Source: Robertmurraya korlensis (GTDB lineage Bacteria; Bacillota; Bacilli; Bacillales; Cytobacillaceae). From it: a stretch of DNA of 64,000 nt. A program made the position numbers and the translations under genes. The first letter of the stretch is position 1, and every line of letters begins with the position of its first letter. Positions 53,799-62,911 of the stretch are shown here, one piece after another. The notes under the pieces are model-generated. The model was given only the letters and a program-made list of their open reading frames with translations, had not been told where the DNA came from and ran no database searches. The stretch is from assembly GCF_023715225.1 (NCBI RefSeq), contig NZ_JAMBNS010000011.1, positions 62,001-126,000 on the forward strand, in the 5' to 3' direction.

Positions 53799-56509
53799 AT
53801 AGGTAAGGGTTTGAAGTTATCGCTCCCTTTTCCCCCTGTTCACACCGTACATGCGACTTTCACCGCATACGGCGTTCCAACTAAACCAATTTATTCTTTC
53901 TATGTATTAAAGCAGACGAGTGCTGTTTTTCCAGTTTTAGATAATTTCATTTTGACATTTTAATCGTAGTTTATTTACTTTTTCTTTCTGCTTATTATTA
54001 AGCTTTAAAGATTGTAAAAGATTATCTATTTTTACTTTGTCTTTTAGATGTATCAACTGATGAATTGCTTTATGAACAATAATCAAATTTGAATATTTAT
54101 CATCTTTCGACAGGTAATAGGGGTTTATATGATGACATTGCCATTCATGAAGCCCTAACTCCTTACCTAAAATGGCACACTTTCCATATTGGGCAATAAA
54201 CTTACTAATCCTGTTGTCATTATACTCAATTGATCTGTTTGGAATGTAGTTTCTCATGATGTAAGAAAGCATTGTTTTATCAATAGCTTTTAGACTATTG
54301 TGTATTTTAGCTCTACCTTCGGCAGTAAAGTTACAAATTGTTTGTGAGAAACACAGTGGAGTTTTCCACCGTTGGGCATGTATAGGGACAAATACCATTT
54401 GTTTTATCTTAAATAGTCTTGCCTTATAGCCCTTGTATCTTTTCTGTAAGGTTTTAGTCATATCATGAAAACTTGCCTCGGTTCTAAGATTCTTTAATTG
54501 ATTATATAACGATTTTCGCAGATGAGCGTTTAACTCATTCAGATTGATAGTAATGTTAGTGGCGAAAGAGTAATAGTTTTGGATTCCCATGACGACAGTA
54601 TTGAAATTCCAAACAGTTTGAATGCAAGGCTTTCTTTTGACTACTTTTATAGCTTCCTTAATCTTTTGGAAGGCATTTTCTTTAGCCTTCCTCGACATAT
54701 CGGACCTTGCTACATAACCAAATCTTGTTTTTCCTTTCCTAACAGCCTTTATTGAGAATCCAAGAAACTCGGAAGAGTTTTTCTTTAAATTTTTTACCCT
54801 CGATTTCTCTTCGCTTGTTTCCAAATGAAGTCTTTTTCTCAATAAATCTCTCAATGCATAGTTCATTTTAATTGCCTGTGACCTAGTTCTGCACATTACC
54901 TTAAAATCGTCCGCATAACGGACGATGAAGCACTCTTTTAAAGCCGTTTTCTTTAAATGCTGATATTTACTTCCATTTGTTGAGTAAGTATATCTGCTTT
55001 CAAACGTTTCCCATTGGTTACTTATCCACCAATCCAATTCATTCAATACAATATTTGAAAGTAAAGGTGAAAGGATTCCTCCTTGCGGAGTACCTTTTGT
55101 AGGAATACCTTCTCCTTCAATCTCTGCTTTTAATAGCTTAGATATAATAGAAAGAAGTGATTTATCCCTTATTCCTAATGACCACATTTGTTTAAGAAGT
55201 TTGCCATGATTCACATTATCAAAGAAACCTTTAATATCCACATCAACACAATGATGGAGCCCAGTTTGATTGATAAGGAATTCCAGTCTAGCTTTAGCGT
55301 GATGAGTGCTGCGGTTCGGCCTAAATCCGTAACTATGTTTATGGAATTTGGCTTCACAAATTGGCTCTAAGATTTGAAGTATGCATTGTTGAAAGATTCT
55401 ATCCCAAATCGTCGGAATTCCCAAAGGTCTGGTTTTCCCTTTTCCTTTTGGGATGAAGACACGCCTTACTGCTTGTGGTTCATACCTTTTGAACATGGAT
55501 TGAACCTTTGCGATTACATCTTCAACTGTTAAATGTAAGATATCGTTAATAGTTAATTTATCTGTTCCCGCAGTTTTGCTACCTGTGTTTCTTTTGATGT
55601 TTCGGTAGGCAAGTCGTATATTATCTTTAGAACACATTAATTCTGTTAAGTCATAGAAATGATGACCACTGACACTTTGAGCGTATAGTGAATCCAAACA
55701 ATCTTGCATACTATAATACTCACTGTGCCTCAGTTTCTTCCGTTTCAATAAGTTGGTTACCCCTTTCGGAGTTAAACCTCTATTAGTCTCACGAGAACCT
55801 TATTAATCGATAAAGAACTGCCTTACTTGGTTGAATAAATCTTTATTAGTCTAGTGGCTATCCCTCCATGTGGATTAGACATTTCATTGGTACTGTGCCA
55901 CCACTTTCACTGATATAAAGGTAAGTTATACAACAACTAATCTCATTGTTGTTTTCCCTCCCGACGATTCATTGGAAGTAAGTCCTCCACGTTATCAGCT
56001 TACAACGTTGAATTATATCTATTATGGAATGAACTTAGGTGCTTCCTCTGAGCCTGTTAACATTCATACGCCTAAAACGTATCATGGATTTTCATATTAG
56101 TTATTTTTACTCATCCACATCTAACATCACAATTTGGTGATATACACATTTCTATGTATTGCAGGTATAGACCCGTACATTCAGAAGTTTGTCAGCTTAA
56201 CCTTTTATTGTAGGTTTCTTCGCATACTCACCATATTCAATCAACTCAAGCATCATGATTTACACCACCCCCTCGGGTAGGCTTTCGACAGCTATATTAC
56301 GCTGATACGGTAAATTCTTACGCCTTTTCACCGAGCTCTTAACACTATTATTCTTACTAATTCAAGTGCTAATCGGCTAAGAGAGAACCCTTCCGAGCGT
56401 TACCTCATCATTTGATTCTTCGATATAATCCTTCAGTTCCAAAAGGAACTGCCTAACCTTTACCAGAGAGATGTAACCATCCTCCATTTAAGCTAGGAAC
56501 ATTTCGCAC
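53799..56509 (-). mobile_element. Group II intron, complete
   Basis: The 5' end on the minus strand is GTGCGAAATGTTCC (from 56509), the group II GUGYG start. The 3' end carries domain V (GCCGTATGCGGTGAAAGTCG and CATGTACGGTG, 53841-53876), domain VI with AACAGGGGGAAAAGGG, and the terminal CCTAT at 53799. The 760 bp upstream of the protein gene hold domains I-III. The whole is about 2.71 kb, with the protein in domain IV. It lies antisense to the small plus-strand genes on either side. The exact ends are inferred from these boundary motifs. Confidence 0.85.
53937..55748 (-). CDS. ltrA: Group II intron reverse transcriptase/maturase with HNH nuclease
   Basis: 603 residues. RT blocks include RRVFIPKGKGKTRPLGIPT (about 95-113), KHSYGFRPNRSTHHA, VDVDIKGFFDNVNH, GTPQGGILSPLLSNI and the catalytic YADD at 278-281. 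The maturase X domain follows (about 380-470). The C-terminal HNH region has CAILGKELGLHEWQCHHINP and NLIIVHKAIHQLIH. It assists splicing, cuts the target strand and copies the intron into DNA. No internal stop is seen, so the element could be active. Confidence 0.93.
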   Translation of the reverse strand: MKRKKLRHSEYYSMQDCLDSLYAQSVSGHHFYDLTELMCSKDNIRLAYRNIKRNTGSKTAGTDKLTINDILHLTVEDVIAKVQSMFKRYEPQAVRRVFIPKGKGKTRPLGIPTIWDRIFQQCILQILEPICEAKFHKHSYGFRPNRSTHHAKARLEFLINQTGLHHCVDVDIKGFFDNVNHGKLLKQMWSLGIRDKSLLSIISKLLKAEIEGEGIPTKGTPQGGILSPLLSNIVLNELDWWISNQWETFESRYTYSTNGSKYQHLKKTALKECFIVRYADDFKVMCRTRSQAIKMNYALRDLLRKRLHLETSEEKSRVKNLKKNSSEFLGFSIKAVRKGKTRFGYVARSDMSRKAKENAFQKIKEAIKVVKRKPCIQTVWNFNTVVMGIQNYYSFATNITINLNELNAHLRKSLYNQLKNLRTEASFHDMTKTLQKRYKGYKARLFKIKQMVFVPIHAQRWKTPLCFSQTICNFTAEGRAKIHNSLKAIDKTMLSYIMRNYIPNRSIEYNDNRISKFIAQYGKCAILGKELGLHEWQCHHINPYYLSKDDKYSNLIIVHKAIHQLIHLKDKVKIDNLLQSLKLNNKQKEKVNKLRLKCQNEII

Positions 56510-56549
56510 AACTACCCTGCCACGTTAATCTGGTAATGAGGTGATTATC

Positions 56550-56786
56550 ATGAACAGAACATTCCAGTTAGTTCAAAAAGTTACAGGGTTTGTTTTACTA
56601 ATACTAATTATCTTCTCTTTACTAATGGGGAAATTTAGTGTCGGTTTAATCTTTTGTTATATAGGTATCTCTATTTATAATGGGATACGTGCATTTGAAT
56701 ACTTAAATGCAAACCAGTTAAAAAAAGCACTTCTTTACTCAATTCTTTCGATTGGATTCTTCTTAATTTTTATATTTAGTCTTTAA
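56550..56786 (+). CDS. Small two- to three-span membrane protein
   Basis: 78 residues from ATG 56550 behind ATGAGGTGATTATC. Spans at about 8-28, 30-45 and 58-77 (KALLYSILSIGFFLIFIF). The function is unknown. The intron end lies 40 bp upstream of the start, so the intron may have separated this gene from its promoter or from the decayed gene at 53610. Confidence 0.6.
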   Translation: MNRTFQLVQKVTGFVLLILIIFSLLMGKFSVGLIFCYIGISIYNGIRAFEYLNANQLKKALLYSILSIGFFLIFIFSL

Positions 56787-56932
56787 ATAGTTCTAATAGC
56801 TTTGTGAACAATAAGCATGAACACAATAAATGAAGTATTTCATCTTCTACAAAACTTCTCCGTTTGTTATAGAAGGATGTTTACAAAGGGTCATTAGTGT
56901 AATATAAGTTTCACGTAGTACTTAAACGAAAT

Positions 56933-56980
56933 GAAAAACGCCTCAACCCAATGATATCAATAGGTTGAGGCGTTTCTATT
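56933..56980. terminator. Terminator after the small membrane protein gene
   Basis: AAACGCCTCAACC / GGTTGAGGCGTTT with T on both sides. Nothing else is seen in 56787-57142. Confidence 0.7.
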
Positions 56981-57142
56981 ATATCAACAAGCAGTGTAAA
57001 ATTTGCAACGTGCTTAAGGGCTTTCGGTAGATAGCCACCCAAACTCATCATATATGAATTCTTAAACGATAAATAATTTTTTACATTATTAGGAAAGATA
57101 AATATTAGGATTACTTTTCAATTAAAGGAGGAAGAATCCCTT

Positions 57143-58147
57143 ATGCATAGTGACAATAACATTAAACTAACGTCTGCTGAAATTTCACAGTTATGGTCTG
57201 CTTACATGAGTGATAGCCTGGCAATTTGTGTACTTAAATACTTTCTAGAAAAAGCAGAGGACCCTGAGATTCGTCCTGTAGTTGAATATGCACTGAAGTT
57301 AGCACAAGCACACATAGAAAAACTTACACTAATCTTTAACGATGAGAAATTTCCCATTCCATACGGATTTAATGAAGAAGATGTTGACCTTACAGCTCCA
57401 AGATTATTTTCGGATGCTTACTTTCTTTATTATCTTCAACAATGGAGTTCATTAGGGTTAATTTCTTATAGTCTAGCGTTGAGTTTAGCATCACGTACTG
57501 ATGTGTTTGATTATTTTTCCGAATGTACTGAGGATTCGAAGAAACTCCTCAAAAAAACAAGAAATATTTTACTAACTAAAGGTCTCTACATACGCGCACC
57601 ATATGTCACGACACCTGAAAAAGTCGATTTTATTCAAAAGCAAAACTTTTTAACAGGTTGGTTTGGAGAACGTAGAGCACTTACTACGTTAGAAGTATCG
57701 AATCTTCATGCTAATCTACAAAGAAATGTCTTAGCTAAGACTACATTCATTGGCTTCAGTCAAGTGGCAAAATCAAAAGAAGTGGCTCGCTTTATTACAA
57801 GAGGAAAAGAAATTGCATCAAAGCATATTGAAATTTATAGTTCGATTTTAATTGAAAATGACATTCCTGCTTCAGTATCTTGGGATAACCAAGTTTTAAA
57901 CTCAACCGTTTCCCCTTTTTCCGATAAACTAATGTTATTCCATGTAAATGCACTAGCCGTAGGCGCTATTGGATATTATGGAACAAGTTTGTCAACTAGT
58001 TCCAGACGTGATTTATCTACACATTACCTCCGAATTTTAGGTGAAGTCCTAAAATATATCGAAGACGCTGCAAATATAATGATTGAAAATGGATGGATGG
58101 AACAACCACCTAAAGTAATGGACCATGATAAATTAGCTAATAATTAG
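57143..58147 (+). CDS. DUF3231-family protein
   Basis: 334 residues made of two similar halves (about 10-165 and 175-330). Each begins with a helix pattern such as LTSAEISQLWSAYMSDSLAI or LTTLEVSNLHANLQRNVLAK and carries AHIEKLTLIF / KHIEIYSSIL. The family is typical of spore-forming bacilli and looks like a ferritin-like or coat-associated helical bundle; the function is not established. ATG follows AAAGGAGGAAGAATCCCTT. The next gene starts 11 bp on. Confidence 0.8.
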   Translation: MHSDNNIKLTSAEISQLWSAYMSDSLAICVLKYFLEKAEDPEIRPVVEYALKLAQAHIEKLTLIFNDEKFPIPYGFNEEDVDLTAPRLFSDAYFLYYLQQWSSLGLISYSLALSLASRTDVFDYFSECTEDSKKLLKKTRNILLTKGLYIRAPYVTTPEKVDFIQKQNFLTGWFGERRALTTLEVSNLHANLQRNVLAKTTFIGFSQVAKSKEVARFITRGKEIASKHIEIYSSILIENDIPASVSWDNQVLNSTVSPFSDKLMLFHVNALAVGAIGYYGTSLSTSSRRDLSTHYLRILGEVLKYIEDAANIMIENGWMEQPPKVMDHDKLANN

Positions 58148-58158
58148 AAGGAATTATA

Positions 58159-58549
58159 ATGACGAAAAAAGACCAACTTGAAAATGTCCTTTGGAGCATT
58201 GCATTAACAGGACTCCCCCAAATCTTAAACGGAAAGTACCTCAAAGGATCACTTTTCATTTCTATAGGATTTTTGATTAACATACAATCAAAATTTAACG
58301 AAATAATCCTGTTAAGCTTTTATGGTGATATTCAATCAGCTATTGATACAACGAATTATCAATGGCTGATGTTTTATCCCTGTCTATATATGTTTGCGAT
58401 GTGGGATGCTTATAAAAGCGCTGGCGGTGGAAAAGAACCCTTTTCGTATTTGGATTTGGTTGCCATTAGTATTTTTATTTATAGGCTTAAGCATAGGTAT
58501 ACTATGTAAAACCATTCTTCAAAAAACCATCAAATTTCATAAAATCTAA
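58159..58549 (+). pseudogene. Small multi-span membrane protein gene with internal deletion
   Basis: The intact frame begins MTKKDQLENVLWSIALTGLP and runs to GGGKEPFSYLDLV before an unrelated tail and stop at 58509. In another frame the DNA from about 58445 reads IWIWLPLVFLFIGLSIGILC and ends at 58549, which looks like the lost C-terminal span. About 30-40 codons and the frame were lost at the join. I recall longer homologues in bacilli, but that memory was not checked. Overlaps operon-like with the DUF3231 gene (11-bp gap). Confidence 0.5.
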
Positions 58550-58600
58550 TGGTTTTAATGAAGAAAAAGTCCCTTTGGTAGTTCTTTTAATAACGCAGCC

Positions 58601-58650
58601 CTTCTTCAACTATCCTGCCCCTATAGTGAAATAAAAGAGCATCCCCACTG
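58601..58650 (-). repeat. Post-terminator element, copy c
   Basis: CTTCTTCAACTATCCTGCCC then AGTGAAATAAAAGAGC. Confidence 0.5.
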
Positions 58651-58833
58651 CTGACCTTCAGTAAACGACAGGCTTACATAAATTACTACTTTGCGGAAAA
58701 AATATAGTATAATATTTAAAACATAAAAAAATAATATGGTTATCTAATTAGTCTTTTTCTAATTCTTGGAAAAAGGTGACATAATCCTTATTACGATAAC
58801 CTGACTAGTTAGCACATATAGGAGAATTTCAAG

Positions 58834-58977
58834 TTAAGGCGATGGCTCATTTTTGGTCCCTTGATGAAAAACCATTTTCCATACACCCTCAGTAAGCTCC
58901 CATATAGAACTAGGTAAGGAATGCTGGTTAGTATTTACATTGAACATACGGTATGTAGCTAACACAATATCATCTGA
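58834..58977 (-). pseudogene. C-terminal fragment of an NTF2-like (DUF4440) protein
   Basis: A minus-strand frame without a start reads SDDIVLATYRMFNVN, then SSIWELTEGVWKMVFHQGTK and stops at 58834. The W-K-M-V-F-H-Q-G-T pattern is the last strand of SnoaL/DUF4440-type proteins. The first two thirds are missing. The rest of 58550-59094 holds two post-terminator elements and AT-rich DNA. Confidence 0.55.
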
Positions 58978-59021
58978 TTAAATACTCCAATTCCTATAAA
59001 GCTAACCTGCAACTTTTGTTC

Positions 59022-59062
59022 ATTAAGATCCCGACACCAAGAACGGTAGCGGGATCTTAAAC
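59022..59062 (-). terminator. Terminator after the SDR gene
   Basis: TAAGATCCCG / CGGGATCTTA stem, followed by a post-terminator element at 59001-59010. Confidence 0.5.
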
Positions 59063-59094
59063 TTGCACCCATTAGTTGAAGAGGACAATTAATA

Positions 59095-59733
59095 TTAATT
59101 TGAGATAAAAGGTGCTTTTTGTATATACTTTAGATTTTCAATTTGGTTAATGATAAAGGTCGCTATATCTCGATTAGTTATTTTAGTACCTGGCATATCA
59201 GTAAGATTTTCTTTTATAAACACTTTTTCTGTGCCATCAACTATAAATGGAAGCCTAATTAGAGTCCATTTAATTTGTTTATTACGGTTAAGAATATTCC
59301 ATTCTCTTTTCTTATCTATCATCATATTAGAGTAGATGATTTCAAACATCTTTGCCCCAACTCTATTTAAGAAGCTCTTTTTATCCCCCTTAATAGTTAG
59401 AGAACCACCCGTAACACCAATATAACGATCAATTTGTATATCAGCCATTACCTCAAGTATTTTTTCAGTTACACTGCTATAAATTGGTTTCTCTTTGAGT
59501 GGCTGACCAAAAGTATTAATAACTACTTGACAATCTTTTAGTAGTTTTTTAATATCCTCTAAATTTTGTACATTCCCTTCTACTATCTCAATCCTAGCGT
59601 CTCTGAAAGTTAACTTTTCTGGGTCTCTAACAAGCATACGAACTTGATACCCATTCTCTAACGCTCTAGAAGCAATATGACGCCCCACTTTCCCCGTCCC
59701 ACCGATTATAGCTATCTTATAAGAATTAGCCAT
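59095..59733 (-). CDS. NAD(P)-binding protein, BLVRB/NmrA type
   Basis: About 212 residues. KIAIIGGTGKVGRHIASRALENG is the dinucleotide loop, VRMLVRDPEKL the second strand, and DRYIGVTGGSLTI and TLIRLPFIVDG follow the atypical SDR pattern (biliverdin reductase B / YwnB-like). The substrate is unknown. The frame extends to 59754; ATG 59733 follows TTTGGAGGTGTATA. Confidence 0.83.
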   Translation of the reverse strand: MANSYKIAIIGGTGKVGRHIASRALENGYQVRMLVRDPEKLTFRDARIEIVEGNVQNLEDIKKLLKDCQVVINTFGQPLKEKPIYSSVTEKILEVMADIQIDRYIGVTGGSLTIKGDKKSFLNRVGAKMFEIIYSNMMIDKKREWNILNRNKQIKWTLIRLPFIVDGTEKVFIKENLTDMPGTKITNRDIATFIINQIENLKYIQKAPFISN

Positions 59734-59977
59734 TATACACCTCCAAATAAACATAATATATGAATACGGTGAAATGCCCTTTTCGTTTCATAGTATTTCG
59801 TTATTTAGCTAACCTACACCTTTACTATATAAGAAAAAGAGACCTCCCTTATGGAAGAATCGGCCCCATTAATTTAAGTGCATTTGTTCACAAACTTCTT
59901 TCGGGAATGTTGCACGTATCTTCAATAAGGGGTAGTGTCAGGAAAATGCGGATTTACAACGCTAAGAAAATTCTAAA

Positions 59978-60029
59978 TTAAAAAGCCCAACTTCTCTGCA
60001 AAACAAAATTGAGAAAGTGAGCTTTTCAG
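59978..60029 (-). terminator. Terminator after the PfpI gene
   Basis: AAAAGCTCACTTTCTC / GAGAAGTTGGGCTTTT on the minus strand then TTAATTT. Between 59734 and 59977 only a post-terminator element (59808-59820) is recognised. Confidence 0.6.
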
Positions 60030-60084
60030 TTACTTCATTATTTTTATTTGAACTAATATAAAACTTCTAAGTTGATTTTTTAGC

Positions 60085-60717
60085 TCAGCTATTTATTGAA
60101 TTCATTAACCGGAAGTAGTATTCAGGTTTTTGAGTCTTATTTAGGTTATACCAGGAATGTAATGTATCTGGTGCAAATACATCTAATTTTTTCAGAACTT
60201 CCATCGCAAATTCCAGAGGAGCTATTCCTGATGCAGTAACTAAATTCGCATCAGATATCGCTGATCCAACCTCATAGAACTTTTCTCCTTTATAGTTAGG
60301 ACATACCATTTTAGTGTATTCTAAATTATTACTTGTATGCTTTCTAGTATCTAAGTATCCCATATTCGCAAGGGCCTCAGTTGCACCACAAATTGCAGCA
60401 ACAATAGTGCCAAGCTTTAAAACTTGGCCAATTCTTTCCAAGATAGGTTGATGAATTTCTTCACTCCAAGTAGTCCCTCCTGGTAAAATTAAAAGATCTT
60501 TACTCTCAAGAGTACATTCATCAAGGGAAATATCTGGTTTTATGCTCAGTCCTCCCATAGTAGTAATCATTTCTTTATTAGCTCCTACTGTAATTAACTT
60601 TAAAGGTGCTAAATCTTTTTTGAAATATCTTCCTGAGTTTAGTTCAGCAATTAAATATCCATATTCCCAGTCCGACATTGTATCAAATACATATAGAAAA
60701 ACTTTTTTTGTTTGCAT
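60085..60717 (-). CDS. DJ-1/PfpI-family protein
   Basis: About 210 residues. VFLYVFDTMSDWEYGYL opens the fold, SKDLLILPGGTTW and VAAICGATEALANMG (nucleophile Cys in the elbow) are the family marks. Members are glutamine amidotransferase-like hydrolases or chaperone-like regulators. ATG 60717 follows TTGGAGTGTTATTGG; the frame continues to 60732. It is separated by a terminator from the YafY gene that lies upstream. Confidence 0.83.
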   Translation of the reverse strand: MQTKKVFLYVFDTMSDWEYGYLIAELNSGRYFKKDLAPLKLITVGANKEMITTMGGLSIKPDISLDECTLESKDLLILPGGTTWSEEIHQPILERIGQVLKLGTIVAAICGATEALANMGYLDTRKHTSNNLEYTKMVCPNYKGEKFYEVGSAISDANLVTASGIAPLEFAMEVLKKLDVFAPDTLHSWYNLNKTQKPEYYFRLMNSINS

Positions 60718-60757
60718 CCAATAACACTCCAATCACAATTAATATAGCTATTATAAT

Positions 60758-60795
60758 AAAACTTCCCTGACAGTTAACGTCAGGGAAGTTATCAT
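60758..60795 (-). terminator. Terminator after the YafY-type gene
   Basis: Stem ACTTCCCTGAC / GTCAGGGAAGT then TTTATTAT on the minus side. It overlaps the stop of the YafY-type gene. Confidence 0.75.
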
Positions 60796-61754
60796 ACTTG
60801 ATGAAATTTAATTAATTCCGACAGAACTTCAATAAGTCTTTTCTTAAGACTTATTGGCTCAATAACTTTAATAGATTTATTGTACGGTAAAAGTAAATAA
60901 GGTACATATGTATGTATCATATCTTTTTCAAGAAGAAAAACTGCTTGATTTGAAGTCCGTTCTTGTAAATAATGTCCTAAAAACCAATGTTGGCAAATAT
61001 CAGCCAATACACTTTTATCCCCATTAATAACCAAAGAAATAATCCCTTTCTTATCTTCTATAGTTGGAAGAAGACTTTTTATAAAAAAGTCACGTGCTGA
61101 AAAATTTTCTGGCCTGTTAAACTTATTTTCGGTTAGCATTAGACTTTCAATTCGATCTACTCTAAAACTACGGATATCATTCCTAAGATGACAAAATCCA
61201 ATCACATACCACTTATTATTCCAATAGATAATTCTGTACGGATCGACCAATCTATAATTTAATTGCTTTGCGCCACTTTTATGGTAAAGAATTTTTACTG
61301 AGTACCCGTCAGCTACGGCCTGCTCCAACTCCTTCAAAAAAGGTTCCATAGAAAGTGAACTTAATCGGCTTATTACTTCAAGACTAGTAAAATGTTGGTT
61401 TATCTTTGTTTCCTGCTCTTGATTTGAGTATTTACTTAGTTTTGAAATGGCCCTATTTAGTGCTTCACCTCCATAATATCCGGCTTCTTCTGCAAAAACA
61501 GCAGCGTGAAATAGTGAGGTTTGCTCCTCAAAATCAAAAAAAAGAGGAGCCTCAATAAAATTGTTCAATAAAGTGTATCCACCGTTATGTCCTGGTTCTG
61601 AAATTATAGGTACGCCACTTGTTGAAATTGTATCAATATAACGATATACAGTCCTTATATTCATCTCTAACTTTTCTGAAATTTGTTTTGCTGTAATTTT
61701 TTCACCTGAACGAAGCATCCATAGAATCGCTAACATATTGTCAATTTTAGGCAT
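60792..61754 (-). CDS. YafY-type HTH/WYL-domain regulator
   Basis: 320 residues. An HTH_11 winged helix (MLRSGEKITAKQISEKLEMN, RTVYRYIDTISTSGVPI) is followed by the WYL domain (DPYRIIYWNNKWYVIGFC, RSFRVDRIESL) and a WCX extension. Such proteins sense small ligands and often regulate adjoining genes; the PfpI gene downstream is a candidate. ATG follows TAGAGGTGGAATT. Confidence 0.87.
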   Translation of the reverse strand: MPKIDNMLAILWMLRSGEKITAKQISEKLEMNIRTVYRYIDTISTSGVPIISEPGHNGGYTLLNNFIEAPLFFDFEEQTSLFHAAVFAEEAGYYGGEALNRAISKLSKYSNQEQETKINQHFTSLEVISRLSSLSMEPFLKELEQAVADGYSVKILYHKSGAKQLNYRLVDPYRIIYWNNKWYVIGFCHLRNDIRSFRVDRIESLMLTENKFNRPENFSARDFFIKSLLPTIEDKKGIISLVINGDKSVLADICQHWFLGHYLQERTSNQAVFLLEKDMIHTYVPYLLLPYNKSIKVIEPISLKKRLIEVLSELIKFHQV

Positions 61755-61777
61755 ATAATTCCACCTCTATATGAAAT

Positions 61778-61957
61778 TTATTTTCTATATATATATTTCC
61801 GATTTTTGATATAACTCATCAACTGTTCCTTTCCGATAGTTTCTATAAAAATAGGATCTCCAACTATATCATCTTGCCCGATAACGAACCAAGATTCCTT
61901 CCATTCTCCGTTATTAGAGCCAACTAGTGATTGCTCTTCTGTAACCTGATTGTTCAT
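61778..61957 (-). pseudogene. SMI1/KNR4 (SUKH)-like C-terminal fragment
   Basis: A 59-codon minus-strand frame from ATG 61957 without a clear ribosome site. EWKESWFVIGQDDIVGDPIF is the hallmark core of SUKH immunity-type proteins. The N-terminal third of the domain is missing, so this is probably a truncated gene. Polymorphic-toxin immunity genes are commonly SUKH proteins, but no toxin gene is nearby. Confidence 0.55.
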
Positions 61958-62095
61958 TCTCTAGTTGTGAATTTGCAAAGATGGTAAAACCATTTTATCC
62001 AATGGATATCTCTCTTTTTATTAATAAGTCTAACAACTTATACAATTTATTCATAAGGTCCTCCTACACAGTTTGCATCTATCCAGAAAAGAAAA

Positions 62096-62130
62096 ACTTC
62101 TTTAACTATCCTGCTTCTTTAGTCGAATAA
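62096..62130 (-). repeat. Post-terminator element, copy f
   Basis: TTAACTATCCTGCTTCTTTA then GTCGAATAAGAAAAAG, just after the DoxX terminator in the minus direction. Copies d (59001), e (59808), g (62704), h (63228) and i (63906) share the same word order. Confidence 0.55.
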
Positions 62131-62158
62131 GAAAAAGGCTGCATTCTTATCAGCCTGA
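62131..62158 (-). terminator. Terminator after the DoxX gene
   Basis: AGGCTG / CAGCCT stem then TTTTTCTTATT on the minus strand, followed by a post-terminator element. Confidence 0.55.
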
Positions 62159-62243
62159 TATTAATTATTATTTTTGGGTATTATTTTAAGTTTAGCTATT
62201 AGAAGTATAGTAATAAATAAAAAGACATAGATGCTGGTAAGAG

Positions 62244-62588
62244 TTAAGTTAAGTTCTTGATAATTAATATGATAGATGATATTAAACAAATTATTGCAGG
62301 TAAAATCATTACAATAGATTGATGCGCTCGATACATATGAGCATGAACTGCTCCTACCATGAGAAGTAATAACAATACACTTGACCCTACTGCTAAGTAT
62401 CTGTTCCAAATACCACTTAAAATTCCTATAGCTACCATAACTTCAATTAGCCCAATTACAGACATAAACCATAAAGGATATTGATAATGCTGCCAATGTT
62501 CAACCTGAAATGGGATACGTAACAGTTTTATGAATCCACCGACTAAAATAAAAACTGCTAAAATTACTTGCATTACTATAAATATCAC
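62244..62588 (-). CDS. DoxX-like membrane protein
   Basis: 114 residues, four spans. FILVGGFIKLLRIPFQVEHW and GLIEVMVAIGILSGIW are the DoxX_2 pattern. Function unknown; relatives belong to redox-linked membrane complexes. The start is GTG 62588, eight bases behind AAAGGAG. Confidence 0.75.
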   Translation of the reverse strand: MIFIVMQVILAVFILVGGFIKLLRIPFQVEHWQHYQYPLWFMSVIGLIEVMVAIGILSGIWNRYLAVGSSVLLLLLMVGAVHAHMYRAHQSIVMILPAIICLISSIILIIKNLT

Positions 62589-62853
62589 ATTCTCACTCCT
62601 TTTAAAGACTTTATTTAAAGGTACTCTTATTTAATTATAATATGGATATTTATTCCATATTATAATTCTATCATTTATATTGCTTAAAATTTATCTTTCT
62701 AATTTAACTAACCTGCACCTATTGTTATATAAGCAAAAACATCCCTTATTTAAGGAATTCCCCCTTCAGTTTAATAAGTAATTCCTTCTTACGATTAGTT
62801 AAAGGCTGTTTTCGTAAAGTTTGTTGTTTTTGTTTAAAATAATTTGTTGATAA

Positions 62854-62871
62854 AAGTGTAAATTTACACTT
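62854..62871. promoter_or_regulatory. Perfect 18-bp palindrome before the DUF2651-like gene
   Basis: AAGTGTAAATTTACACTT, then TATAAT at 62878-62883. The site overlaps the expected -35 region, so a repressor is likely. Nothing else is seen in 62589-62853 apart from a post-terminator element. Confidence 0.55.
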
Positions 62872-62911
62872 AATGTTGTATAATAATGGTAAGAGAGGAG
62901 AGTGTGAAAAT

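Noticed and set aside
53937-55748. Retron, DGR or phage-defence reverse transcriptase
   Set aside because: A maturase domain, an HNH end, a GTGCG start and a domain V hairpin define a group II intron.
61778-62588. Toxin-antitoxin or toxin-immunity module
   Set aside because: Only an immunity-like fragment is visible; the neighbouring genes are DoxX and YafY types with no toxin features.
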